Translations under genes and position numbers: made by a program
Assembly (NCBI GenBank): GCA_965238125.1
Contig: OZ250179.1
Coordinates: 4,092,001-4,156,000 of the forward strand
Length of the DNA stretch: 64,000 nucleotides
Direction: 5' to 3'
Origin: UBA6623 sp965238125
GTDB taxonomy: Bacteria > Acidobacteriota > Terriglobia > Bryobacterales > UBA6623
Shown here: piece by piece, positions 1 to 8,214 of the stretch
How positions within the stretch are numbered: the stretch's first letter is position 1
How the letters are laid out: every line of letters starts with the position of its first letter
The notes under the pieces: generated by a model
Told to the model about the DNA's origin: nothing
Seen by the model: only the letters and a program-made list of their open reading frames with translations
Databases searched by the model: none

Positions 1-1
1 C

Positions 2-604
2 AAGCTCGGCTTCCCGCGCGGCTATCACATCGAGTTCGGAGGCGGTTTCCGCATGCCGGGCGTCGGCTCGTTCCACGGCGCCGGGAGGCATTATGGCTAC
101 GGCAAGAAGATGAAGCAGCGCATTCGAGAACAGTACGGCTCGGGAATCGGGTTCGCCGGCCGCGGCGAGATGATGCCCAACAAGAACAGCTACTGCGAAA
201 TCGATCCCGACGTGGTCGACAAATGGGGCATCCCGGTCTTGAAATTCCACTTCAAGTGGACCGATTACGAGTGGAAGCAAGCGCGTCATATGGAAGCGAC
301 CTTCAAGGACATCATCGGAACCCTTGGCGGACACGTGACCGGCATGGGCAACCAATGGGAGAAGCAGGGTATCAGCGTTCCCGGCACGATCATTCACGAG
401 GTCGGCACCGCGCGCATGGGCGCCGACGCGCGCTCATCAGTGGTCAATCCCCACATGCAGGCCCACGACGTCAAGAACCTCTTCGTGTGCGACGGCTCGG
501 TTTTCGTGACCAATCCCGACAAGAACCCCACGCTGACGATCAACGCGCTTTCCTGGCGCGCGGCTGAATTCATGGCCGAGGAGTTGAGGAAAGGCAATGT
601 CTGA
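2..604 (+). CDS. GMC-family oxidoreductase, C-terminal part (cut by window edge)
   Basis: The reading frame is open from base 2, so the gene starts outside the window; about 200 C-terminal residues are present. They match the end of glucose-methanol-choline oxidoreductases, the large flavin subunit of gluconate/sugar dehydrogenases: GTARMG, then a stretch with NLFVCDGSVF and the closing FAD/substrate-site block NPTLTINALSWRAAE. In this family the enzyme oxidises a sugar or alcohol with FAD, usually at the periplasmic side together with a small subunit and a cytochrome. The gene overlaps the next one, a small-subunit homologue, by 8 bases, so the two are co-translated. The exact substrate cannot be read from the sequence. 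Confidence 0.9.
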   Translation, partial: KLGFPRGYHIEFGGGFRMPGVGSFHGAGRHYGYGKKMKQRIREQYGSGIGFAGRGEMMPNKNSYCEIDPDVVDKWGIPVLKFHFKWTDYEWKQARHMEATFKDIIGTLGGHVTGMGNQWEKQGISVPGTIIHEVGTARMGADARSSVVNPHMQAHDVKNLFVCDGSVFVTNPDKNPTLTINALSWRAAEFMAEELRKGNV

Positions 605-1304
605 ACTGATTCACATCGACGACCCGAAGGGACGCGAACGGGTTTCCCGCCGCGAGATTTTGCGCGGTATCGCGCTCGGGCTCACCGTCGCGGGCATCGG
701 GCGGCTCGACCCGGCCTCGGCGCAGCACGTGCACGAAGAAGTCAAGCGCGGTAAGGCGGCCGACGGCACTTACACGCCCGGGCTGTTCACCGAGCATGAG
801 TTCAAGACCGTCAAGAGGTTGGCGGAATTGATCGTCCCCGCCGATGAGAAGGGGCCGAGCGCCGCCGACGCTGGGGCGGCGGAGTTTATCGATTTACTGT
901 GCAGCCAAAACGACGTGCTGGCCAAGATCTACACGGGTGGTCTGAGTTGGATGGACGCCCGCATGCGCCAAGATCACGAAACCACGTTCGTCGAGGCCTC
1001 GGAATCGCAACAAACCGCATTGCTCGCTCGGCTGGTCGAGGCGGAACGAGCCGCCGCCGAGGCCGACCATGCCTGGGGTGAATCGGAACATGTCGATTTT
1101 CGCGATTACGGCATCGAGAAGCGCTCCGACTTCGCCGCTGGCGTCAGCTTTTTCGACTGGGTCCGCAAGATGTCGATCGACGCCTATTACACCAGCGAAG
1201 CAGGCGTGAAAGATGTCGGCTATATCGGCAACGACGCTCTCTCGGAATACACCGTCCCGCAAGAGGCGATCGACTTCATGATGGACAAAACGGGAATGGG
1301 TTAG
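597..1304 (+). CDS. Gluconate 2-dehydrogenase subunit 3 family protein, Tat-exported
   Basis: 235 residues. The N-terminus carries a twin-arginine signal (SRREILRG, about residues 18-25, followed by a hydrophobic run and an ASA-type cleavage site near 43), so it is probably exported folded. The remainder (EFKTVKRLAELIVPADEKGP, and a DAGAAEFIDLL block) is typical of the small subunit of membrane-bound gluconate 2-dehydrogenase. It partners the GMC flavoprotein encoded just upstream and may carry it through the Tat pathway. The ATG at 597 overlaps the upstream stop codon. A perfect palindrome GACCGGCCGGTC lies a few bases after the stop, followed at once by an IS630 element, so any further genes of this operon have been separated from it. 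Confidence 0.88.
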   Translation: MSELIHIDDPKGRERVSRREILRGIALGLTVAGIGRLDPASAQHVHEEVKRGKAADGTYTPGLFTEHEFKTVKRLAELIVPADEKGPSAADAGAAEFIDLLCSQNDVLAKIYTGGLSWMDARMRQDHETTFVEASESQQTALLARLVEAERAAAEADHAWGESEHVDFRDYGIEKRSDFAAGVSFFDWVRKMSIDAYYTSEAGVKDVGYIGNDALSEYTVPQEAIDFMMDKTGMG

Positions 1305-1325
1305 GCCGACCGGCCGGTCGTTCTA

Positions 1326-2418
1326 CTGAGTCTCGCATAATATACTGTCAATCGAGACAAAGAGAAGACTGTTTCCAGAAAGCGGTAATCAAGCGCGGTT
1401 TGCGGCGCATTCGCCGCAGCGCTTTGCGGGCGCGCTCGTCGAGTTCCCAGTAGTCCTTCGGGCAGACGTTGGGCAACTCGTGCTGCTTCCAGTACGCCCA
1501 AATGTATTCCACCGGGTTCAACTCCGGCGCATAGGGCGGCAAGTACTCCGTTGCGATGTGATCCTCGGAGAGCTGGATGAACTCCCGCACCAGGCGGCTG
1601 CGGTGCGCCGGCAGCCGGTCCCAGACGATCAGCAGTGGGCCGTCGATGTGGCGCACCAAAGCCTTCAGGAAGTCGATGACCTCCAGCTCGCCGATCGCGC
1701 CGGGATAGAGCCGGAAGTAAAAGTTGCGCAACGTCAGCCCGGCCGACACCGACAGCTTGTCCCAGTTGAAGTTGAACTCCAACACCGGTGTCTCGCCGCG
1801 CGGCGCCCAGGTGCGGCAACGATGCGGCTTCTGACTCAATCCGCTTTCGTCGATGAAGACGATCGTACGTTCTTCTTTGCGGGCTTTTTTTTAATGGCCG
1901 GCCAAGTCTTGCGCTGCCAGCCGCGGATGGCCTCTTCGTTGCGCTCCCGCGCTTTGCCGACGGGCCGTTGCGGGCTCCAACCGAGCGCCCGCAGGATCTT
2001 CCAGACATGGCCCTCGTGATAGCGCACGCCGAACTCGTCTCCGATCAGACGAGCGACCCGCGGACAGCTCCACAGCGGCGTCGGGAAGCCGTGCGCCTCG
2101 GGGCCTTCCAGCAGCAACGCCTCGAGGCGTTCGAGCTGCGCGGCGTCCAACAGCGGCTTACGGCCGGCGCGGCCGGCCTGGCGCAACCCGGCTTCGCCGT
2201 CACGCCGGTATCGTCGCAGCCACTCGCTGACACTTTGCCGCGCGACCTTCAATCGCCTCGCTGTCTCGGACTGACTACAGCCTTGCTCGACCAACCGGAT
2301 CGCTTTGAAACGGCGCTTCTCCAGGGCCTCAAAATCCCGCCGTACGCCTTTTGTATTTCCCATACATACAAAGACGTACGTACCCCAAAAAGATGTCACT
2401 TTATTTTGCGAGACTCAA
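1326..2418 (-). mobile_element. IS630-family insertion sequence, copy 1
   Basis: 1,093 bp bounded by inverted repeats (left CTGAGTCTCGCATAATA, right end the complement of TTGAGTCTCGCAAAATA). A TA dinucleotide sits on each side (1324-1325 and 2419-2420), the usual IS630 target duplication. Copy 2 (51136-52228) has the same length and orientation and differs at only about four bases that I could see; copy 3 (48350-49443) is more diverged. The near-identity of copies 1 and 2 implies recent transposition. They form 1.1-kb direct repeats 49.8 kb apart. Confidence 0.93.
1348..2363 (-). CDS. IS630 transposase, made by -1 frameshifting
   Basis: Two frames overlap. The first (ATG at 2363) encodes an N-terminal helix-turn-helix (QSETARRLKVARQSVSEW) and linker and would end about 23 codons past a run of eight A residues on the coding strand (1885-1892). 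Slipping back one base at AAAAAAAAG continues into the DDE catalytic domain: IDESG (first Asp), VWDRLPAH (second Asp), YAPELNPVEYIW (catalytic Glu), ending at 1348. All DDE residues are present and no other stop is seen, so the element looks functional. I prefer the ATG at 2363 to a GTG 12 codons upstream because homology begins there. Confidence 0.88.
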
Positions 2419-2420
2419 TA

Positions 2421-3680
2421 GGCACGGTCTTCCGTTGGTCGGGACAGCGCCCCAGGGGAATCTGGCAACAATATCGCCTGCCTCTCAGCGAGAACCACTT
2501 TCTGCGCATGGAGGGCGACAACACCTTCTCGCAGGTTTTGCAAAACCTTGCGCGCGTCGAGATCAGCGGCGACCTGGCCAAGGGTCCGGAAGCCAACGGA
2601 CTCGACAACTTCACTCTCAGGACCGAGTACGTCGCTCCGTCGGGACGCGCGCTGTTTCTCGATCCGGAAGTTCTGATCGTTCACGGCGCCGAGGGAGACG
2701 AGACCGTCGCCGTCCCGCCCTTCCAGGTTTCCGGCACCAGTACGTCGGTGAGCTGGGAAGCGCTGGTTCAGCCCGCATCCGCCGTCTGGCTCAGCGCGTC
2801 GCCTGAAACCGGCACGACGCCCTCGCAAGTCCAATTGGCGATCGATGCGACGGATTTGACCGAGGGAGTCCACGAAGCCGAAGTACTCATTCGCGAGTCG
2901 GAGTTTCGCGTACCCCGCGCCACCGCGCGCGTGATTTTGGTATTGGCCGAATCACGCACCCGTCCTCGCATCAGCGAAGGAGGTGTCATTCACGCCGCCG
3001 CCGCCGGGTTGCCGCTTTCACCGGGCGGACTTGCCTCCGTGTTCGGAGAGAACTTCGCGCCGGCCGAGCAAGACAGCGATTTCTTGGAAGGGACCACGAA
3101 CCTCTTGCGCGAGGTTTTGGGCGTGAAGGTGCTCGTGCAAAACACCGGCGGCGGGTTGATTGAACAGGCGCCGCTGCTTTATGTTGGGCCACGACAGGCG
3201 AATTTTCAAATGCCCTTCGCCGCGGCCGGTTACGGCACGGTTCGGATCGTCGTCGAAAACGACGAAGATTCCTCCGAACCCGAGGAAGTCGAGATCGAGC
3301 CCACTGGACCGGGTTTGTTCGTCTTCGATGTCGATCGTGCCGTCGCCCTCAACCAAGACGGCCCGCTGAATACCGCCGCTTCCCCCGCCGAGGCCGGCAG
3401 CATCATCTCGGCTTTCTTGACCGGAGTGGGAGAAGTGGATCCGCCCGTGGAGTCGGGCATGGCGGCTCCCGCGTCCCCGCTGAGCCGCCCGATCGCCGAC
3501 GCCCGCGCCACCATCGGCGGCGTCGAGGCGCGCATTCACGCCATCGTCTTGGCCCCGGGTTATGTCGGGCTGGTGCAAGCGAATGTGGAAGTTCCGCCGA
3601 GCCTGTCCCCCGGCGACCACGAGTTGGTGATCACGGTAGGGGATCAACCTTCGAATCGCGGCGTCCTCTCGGTGAAATAG
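2421..3680 (+). pseudogene. Secreted acidobacterial TIGR03437-type protein, 5' end lost at an IS630 element
   Basis: About 420 codons remain open from the IS630 border to the stop. The first 75 residues resemble the end of a laminin-B-like domain (ILR/LDN-type pattern, here GLDNFTLRTEYV). A beta-sandwich region follows. The last ~220 residues (LSPGGLASVFGENFAP, QANFQMPFAAAGYG, LTGVGEVDPPVESG, APGYVGLVQANVEVP) are the C-terminal domain found in very large numbers in Solibacter and relatives. The start and signal peptide are missing. The sequence on the other side of the IS (1305-1323) is only 19 bases of spacer, so this is not a simple insertion: a deletion or rearrangement removed the 5' part. 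Confidence 0.8.
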
Positions 3681-3716
3681 ACCGAGAAAGTCCCGCGGCT
3701 TGATGACCCCTTGGGC

Positions 3717-4883
3717 CTACGGAACCACGACCACAACCCCCGGTGAAGCCCCGCTCTCGTTGCCCTTCCGGTCGACCGCCGTAATCGCGTATCGGTAGGT
3801 CTCTCCGCGTTCGACGGCGCCGTCGCTGTAACGGGGTGCGGTCAACGCTTCGTCGCTCCCCACTTCGGTCGATGCGGCGGTTCCCCTCTCGCGGTAAACC
3901 CGATAGCCCGCCAGATCCCGTTCCGTGTTCGGCTGCCAGGAGAGTTCGACACTCGATTCCGTCGGCACGGCTCGCAGTTCGCGGGGCGGCGCGGGCGGAA
4001 AAACGTCCTCGGCGACTACCTCGGCGCTCGGCCCGAGCGGCCCCTCGGCCGCTCCGGTGAAACTGCGGCGAAGACTCCTGACGCGATAGACGTAGCGTTG
4101 GTCCCAAGCGAACCATGTATCGAGGAATTGCGTGCCGTCCGCCGTGCCGATTTCCGTCAGCTCTTTGGCGGGGTCGGATCCTCGCAACACTCGGTACGAA
4201 GTGGCGTGTTCCGCGGCTGCCCACTCGACGAGAATGCCTTCCGGGCTCGGGGTCAGCGAGGGGCGGCCGGGTTCACCGGGGCCTTTGACCACCTCGATGA
4301 CCGCGAAGTTCGAAAAGCCCAGCGAACGGCCGCGACGGCCCTCCGCGCGAATAGCGTAGACGAAACTCTTCTCGGTCGCCTGAGGAAAATCTAACCTGAC
4401 GCGGAGTCGTTCCCCGGCCGCGTCGTCGCCCGGCTCGCGACCATCGAGCGAGCCAACCTCGAGGCTCTCGCGCTCAAAACGTTCCGCGGAAACGACCTCG
4501 TCGGGCCGGCTCAGCGCCAATCGATGTATCACGAACCTCAGCGCGTCTCGAAGCGGCATCGCCTCGGCCGTTCGAACCGGCGGAGTCCATTCGAGAACGA
4601 TACCCGCGGTCGTCTGCCGCGCGGTCAAGCCTTCAGCGCGTTCGGGAATGTGAAGCAACGGGGGCAGCGGTTCGCCGATCGATCCACAGCAGAGAAATGC
4701 CAACGCCGCCAGGCAACCGAGCGGCGCGAAACGGCGAGCAATCGGAGGGTCGGCCTTCAGTCTCGTAACGGGACCATACTCGGCTTGATCGCGCCCACGG
4801 CCGTCGCGGGGAAACCAAGCCTGAAGACGGAGGAGCTGTGAAAAAATGGGGACTGTCCCGAGCGCCGACCGGATAAGTTCCAT
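3717..4883 (-). CDS. Fibronectin type III repeat protein, probably exported
   Basis: Three fibronectin-III-like beta-sandwich repeats are visible: the first with LEWTPPVR, the second with ILVEWAAAEHATSYRVLRG, the third with VELSWQPNTERDLAGYRVYR and the closing ETYRYAITAVDRKGNESG. Such proteins are usually surface or periplasmic scaffolds; no catalytic domain is present. A hydrophobic segment (CLAALAFLCC) about 70 residues after the ATG at 4883 looks like a signal sequence with a weak lipobox, so the true start is likely nearer to it. I find no ATG, GTG or TTG in a sensible place between, and the upstream part of the frame runs through an intergenic repeat (4841-4937). The start is therefore uncertain. 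It lies just downstream of hslU on the same strand. Confidence 0.6.
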   Translation of the reverse strand: MELIRSALGTVPIFSQLLRLQAWFPRDGRGRDQAEYGPVTRLKADPPIARRFAPLGCLAALAFLCCGSIGEPLPPLLHIPERAEGLTARQTTAGIVLEWTPPVRTAEAMPLRDALRFVIHRLALSRPDEVVSAERFERESLEVGSLDGREPGDDAAGERLRVRLDFPQATEKSFVYAIRAEGRRGRSLGFSNFAVIEVVKGPGEPGRPSLTPSPEGILVEWAAAEHATSYRVLRGSDPAKELTEIGTADGTQFLDTWFAWDQRYVYRVRSLRRSFTGAAEGPLGPSAEVVAEDVFPPAPPRELRAVPTESSVELSWQPNTERDLAGYRVYRERGTAASTEVGSDEALTAPRYSDGAVERGETYRYAITAVDRKGNESGASPGVVVVVP

Positions 4884-4937
4884 TGAGTCAATAGCTGCAT
4901 CCGGCGCGAAGTGGACTGTCCCCGATTTTTTCAGACA
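4841..4937. repeat. Inverted-repeat element with GGGGACTGTCCC core
   Basis: The left end reads TGAAAAAATGGGGACTGTCC and the right end, reversed, TGAAAAAATCGGGGACAGTC, giving imperfect terminal inverted repeats around a ~50-bp middle. A decayed relative is at 52245-52305 (GGGACCGTCCTGAGCGCC then AATAAGTTCTTTTGAATCAA) and a single arm is near 56592-56620. It sits between hslU and the fibronectin-III gene and supplies the first part of that gene's longest reading frame. Confidence 0.6.
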
Positions 4938-4956
4938 CGGCGACACGGAGCAACGG

Positions 4957-6321
4957 TCAAAGAATGTAGCGGCTCAGATCTTGGTCCTTGACGATGTCGG
5001 CCAGCTTGTCGTCGACATAGGCTGCGTCAATCGTGAGATTCTTCTTCTTGAGATCGGGTGCGTCGAACGACAGCTCGTCCAGCAGCTTTTCCATGATCGT
5101 GTGCAGCCGCCGAGCGCCGATGTTCTGAGTGCTTTCGTTGACCCGTGACGCCGCCTGGGCAATCGCTTCCACGGCGTCTTTCTTGAACTTGAGGCGAATA
5201 CCCTCGGTTTCCATCAAGGCGATGTATTGCTTGATCAGAGCGTTCTTCGGCTCGGTTAAGATGCGCACGAAATCCGCGGTCGACAGCGTGGTCAACTCCA
5301 CGCGGATAGGAAACCGACCTTGCAGCTCGGGGATCAAGTCGCTCGGTTTCGAGACGTGAAACGCGCCCGCGCCGATGAAGAGAATGTGGTCGGTGCGCAC
5401 CATGCCGTAGCGCGTGTTGACGGTCGTGCCTTCGACGATGGGCAGAATGTCGCGTTGTACGCCTTCGCGGCTCACGTCGGGGCCGCGTCCGCCCTCGCGT
5501 CCGGCGATCTTGTCCATCTCGTCAAGAAAGATGATGGCGGATTGCTCGACGCGCTCGAGGGCTTGGCGCGTGACTTGATCCATGTCGATGAGCTTCTGCT
5601 CTTCCTCTTGCGTTAGGTACTCGAGTCCTTCGCTCACGCGCATCTTGCGGCGGCGCCCCTTGCCGCCGAACAAACCCGGCAGCATGTCCCGCAGGTTGAT
5701 GTCCATCTCCTCGGTCCCGCTGCTGGTGACGATTTCGACGGGCATCGATTTCTCGCGCACTTCGATGTCGACCATGCGTTCGTCGAGCTTGCCCTCGCGT
5801 AGCGCCCGGCGGAGCTTCTCCCGGGTCTTCTCGATACTTTCCTTGCCTTCCTCTTCCTCCTGCGGCGGCATCAGCAGGTCGAGCATGCGTTCCTCGGCGT
5901 TGGCCTCGGCGCGCTCTCCGACCAACGCCAGCTTTTCTTCGCGGATCATGTCGATCGAGACTTCGACCAAGTCGCGAATCATCGAGTCGACGTCGCGGCC
6001 GACATAACCCACTTCCGTGAATTTCGACGCCTCGACCTTGAGGAAAGGGGAGCTCGCCAGCCGCGCCAACCGCCGGGCGACTTCCGTCTTCCCAACGCCC
6101 GTCGGCCCGATCATCAGGATGTTCTTCGGCATGACCTCCTCGGCCATGTCGGGTTCGAGTTTCTGCCGCCGGACGCGGTTGCGCAACGCGATGGCCACGG
6201 CGCGCTTGGCCTCGTTTTGGCCCACCACGTATTTGTCGAGCTCGGCGACGATTTGCCGCGGCGTCAATTCATCGAGCGCCGGCACATCATTGGCGCTGTT
6301 GCCGGGAAGGTAGATGACCAT
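4957..6321 (-). CDS. hslU: ATP-dependent unfoldase of the HslUV protease
   Basis: 454 residues, the usual length. HslU is an AAA+ ATPase whose hexameric ring unfolds proteins and feeds them to HslV. Walker A is GPTGVGKT (residues 72-79), Walker B is IIFLDEMDKIA, and the conserved N-terminal LDKYVVGQNEAKRAVAIALR and the I-domain insertion (residues ~110-240, acidic and variable) are present. The C-terminal tail DLSRYIL is the segment that docks into HslV and opens its active sites. It starts 9 bases after hslV on the same strand, the normal hslVU operon. Confidence 0.97.
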   Translation of the reverse strand: MVIYLPGNSANDVPALDELTPRQIVAELDKYVVGQNEAKRAVAIALRNRVRRQKLEPDMAEEVMPKNILMIGPTGVGKTEVARRLARLASSPFLKVEASKFTEVGYVGRDVDSMIRDLVEVSIDMIREEKLALVGERAEANAEERMLDLLMPPQEEEEGKESIEKTREKLRRALREGKLDERMVDIEVREKSMPVEIVTSSGTEEMDINLRDMLPGLFGGKGRRRKMRVSEGLEYLTQEEEQKLIDMDQVTRQALERVEQSAIIFLDEMDKIAGREGGRGPDVSREGVQRDILPIVEGTTVNTRYGMVRTDHILFIGAGAFHVSKPSDLIPELQGRFPIRVELTTLSTADFVRILTEPKNALIKQYIALMETEGIRLKFKKDAVEAIAQAASRVNESTQNIGARRLHTIMEKLLDELSFDAPDLKKKNLTIDAAYVDDKLADIVKDQDLSRYIL

Positions 6322-6330
6322 GGGGCGGAG

Positions 6331-6879
6331 TTATCCCAATTCCTCAACCGTGATGTTCGCGTTGGTGTAGATGCAGATGTGCGAGGCGATCTTCATGGCC
6401 TCGAGGGCGACATCATGGGCGCTCAGCTCGGTATGGGCGAGCAAGGCCGTGGCGGCGGCAACGGCAAAGGGACCTCCCGAGCCCACCGCCGCGACATCCT
6501 CATCAGGCTCGATCACGTCGCCGGTTCCGCTGACCAGCAGAGTATTCTCCAGGTCGGCGACGAGCAGCAGGGCTTCCAAGTGCCGCAGCATCTTGTCGGT
6601 GCGCCAGTCGCGCGCCAACTCCACCGCGGAGCGCCCGAGGTTGCCTTGGTGCTCTTGCAGCTTGTCCTCGAAACGGGAAAACAGCGCAAGTGCGTCGGCG
6701 GTCGAACCCGCGAAACCCGCCAGGATCTTGTCGTTATGGAGCCGGCGCACCTTGCGGGCCGTTGATTTCAATACCTCGGAACCCTGGGTGACTTGGCCGT
6801 CCCCCGCCAAGATGATCTTGCCGTTTCGCCGAACGCAAAGAACGGTTGTGGAGCGAATCTTCGGACCGAATTGCAACAA
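6331..6879 (-). CDS. hslV: Threonine peptidase subunit of the HslUV protease
   Basis: 182 residues. Motifs are TTVLCVRRNG (catalytic Thr at residue 11 after processing), AGDGQVT, ARKVRRLHNDK and GFAGSTADA. HslV forms the dodecameric peptidase core in the cytoplasm. A ten-residue leader (MLQFGPKIRS) precedes the catalytic threonine, longer than the single Met of enterobacterial HslV. Upstream in frame there are only TTG codons, and a TATAAT hexamer on this strand (6885-6890) lies only about 6 bases before the first of them. This suggests either a leaderless transcript or a start I have not recognised. Confidence 0.95.
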   Translation of the reverse strand: MLQFGPKIRSTTVLCVRRNGKIILAGDGQVTQGSEVLKSTARKVRRLHNDKILAGFAGSTADALALFSRFEDKLQEHQGNLGRSAVELARDWRTDKMLRHLEALLLVADLENTLLVSGTGDVIEPDEDVAAVGSGGPFAVAAATALLAHTELSAHDVALEAMKIASHICIYTNANITVEELG

Positions 6880-6920
6880 ACCCCATTATACTGGAACGTT
6901 TTTAGGGCAGCTTCCGCCGC

Positions 6921-6970
6921 TCGTGGCGCGCGCCTCCAGGCGTGCCGTGTCGGCATTCTTGCCGACATGT
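6921..6970. repeat. REP-like hairpin repeat (family 2), copy 1
   Basis: GTGGCGCGCGCCTCCAGGCG is followed by TGTCGGC-ATTCTT-GCCGACA, a 7-bp hairpin. Near-identical units occur at 58531-58581 and 62751-62800, each beginning GTGGCGCGCGC and ending in a TGTCGCCA/TGGCGACA hairpin. All three are intergenic. This copy lies in the gap between hslV and mtnA, which are transcribed away from each other. Confidence 0.7.
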
Positions 6971-7008
6971 CCTCCTCCCCATCCCCGATCCCCTACACTC
7001 ATCTTCTT

Positions 7009-8091
7009 ATGATCAAAACCATCGAATGGACCGCCGAGGGCGTGGTCATGATCGACCAGACCAAGCTGCCCGCCGAAGAAACCTACCTCACCTGCCGCGA
7101 CTATCAGGAAACAGCCGACGCCATCCGCAACATGGTGATCCGCGGCGCGCCCGCCATCGGCGTCGCGGCGGCGATGGGCGTGGCCCTTGGCTTCCGCGAC
7201 GCCGTCGAGCAGGCCGCGGCGGACGCGACGCCGAATCAGCTCGACGCATCCATGGAAACCATTTGCGCGACGCTCGCCGCCACACGCCCCACCGCCGTAA
7301 ACCTCTTCTGGGCCATCGAACGCATGAAAAAGCTCTACGGCGAGTTGCGCGAACAGGGTGCGGGCGGGGAAGCCATCCGCGACCGACTCGTCGAGCAAGC
7401 ACGGCAAATGCACGACGAGGACATCGAAATCAACAAGGCTATCGGCCGCCACGGCGCCTCTCTATTACCCACCCAGGCAACCGTCATGACGCACTGCAAC
7501 GCCGGCGCTCTAGCCACGGCGGGCTACGGGACGGCCCTGGGGGTGATTCGCGCGGCTGTAGAGGGAGGCAATCCGGTCGCCGTCCTCGCCAACGAAACCC
7601 GCCCCTTCCTGCAAGGTGCCAGACTCACCGTCTGGGAACTTCAGCAGGACAACATCCCCGTCACTCTGCTGACCGACAACATGGCCGGACATGTCTTGCA
7701 CAGCGGCCGCGTGGGCGCGATCGTTGTCGGCGCCGACCGCATTGCCGGCAACGGAGATGTCGCCAACAAGATCGGGACCTATTCCGTCGCCGTGCTGGCC
7801 AAGGAGAACGGCGTGCCCTTCTACGTCGCCGCTCCGATCTCGACGTTGGACATGAGCCTGGCCTCGGGCGAGGAAATTCCGATCGAAGAACGGGACGCGG
7901 CGGAAGTAACGCACGTACGCGGTCAACAGATCGCCCCGCCCAACACCGCGGTCTTGAACCCCGCCTTTGACGTCACGCCCAACCGTTACGTCAGCGCCAT
8001 CATCACCGAACACGGCGTGGCACGGGCGCCCTTCGCGGAATCGCTGCGCGACCTCGCGTCCGAGTCGGCCGGCAGCGGCGAGACAAGCTGA
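7009..8091 (+). CDS. mtnA: Methylthioribose-1-phosphate isomerase
   Basis: 360 residues from the ATG at 7009. The enzyme isomerises 5-methylthioribose-1-phosphate to the ribulose form in methionine salvage. Substrate-binding IRGAPAIGVAAAMG is at ~44-57, catalytic Cys163 lies in MTHCNAGALATAGYGTALG, and catalytic Asp243 lies in VVGADRIAGNGDVANKIGTY; spacing matches characterised MtnA (Cys160/Asp240 in B. subtilis). The frame is open further upstream to 6793 but that part is repeat sequence with no homology, and the family starts at MIKTIEW. It may run with the PfkB kinase downstream, though that kinase is not the salvage kinase MtnK. Confidence 0.95.
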   Translation: MIKTIEWTAEGVVMIDQTKLPAEETYLTCRDYQETADAIRNMVIRGAPAIGVAAAMGVALGFRDAVEQAAADATPNQLDASMETICATLAATRPTAVNLFWAIERMKKLYGELREQGAGGEAIRDRLVEQARQMHDEDIEINKAIGRHGASLLPTQATVMTHCNAGALATAGYGTALGVIRAAVEGGNPVAVLANETRPFLQGARLTVWELQQDNIPVTLLTDNMAGHVLHSGRVGAIVVGADRIAGNGDVANKIGTYSVAVLAKENGVPFYVAAPISTLDMSLASGEEIPIEERDAAEVTHVRGQQIAPPNTAVLNPAFDVTPNRYVSAIITEHGVARAPFAESLRDLASESAGSGETS

Positions 8092-8115
8092 GAGCTTGTC
8101 TCCACTGGGGGCTGG

Positions 8116-8135
8116 GACAAACACGAGTGTTTGTC
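8116..8135. repeat. Perfect 20-bp palindrome, copy 1
   Basis: GACAAACACGAGTGTTTGTC is a perfect palindrome. It recurs as GACAAACACTCGTGTTTGTC at 20631-20650 and 20720-20739. All copies are intergenic. It could be a REP-type hairpin in RNA or a protein binding site. Confidence 0.75.
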
Positions 8136-8214
8136 GCTACTGTTGTCGCTACCGAAATGCGGGTTGCAGGTTCGAGTTCCCGCGCGCCTTTTCGTTAAGC
8201 TAAGAGAACTCTCG

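Noticed and set aside
6942..7970. A 342-codon open frame on the plus strand across mtnA
   Set aside because: It is the out-of-frame shadow of mtnA, Arg/Gly/Pro-rich, with no ribosome site or homology.
8140..8200. A tRNA-like 3' end (GGTTCGAGTTCCCGC)
   Set aside because: The bases around TTCGAGT do not form a 5-bp T-arm and no acceptor, D or anticodon arms could be drawn upstream.
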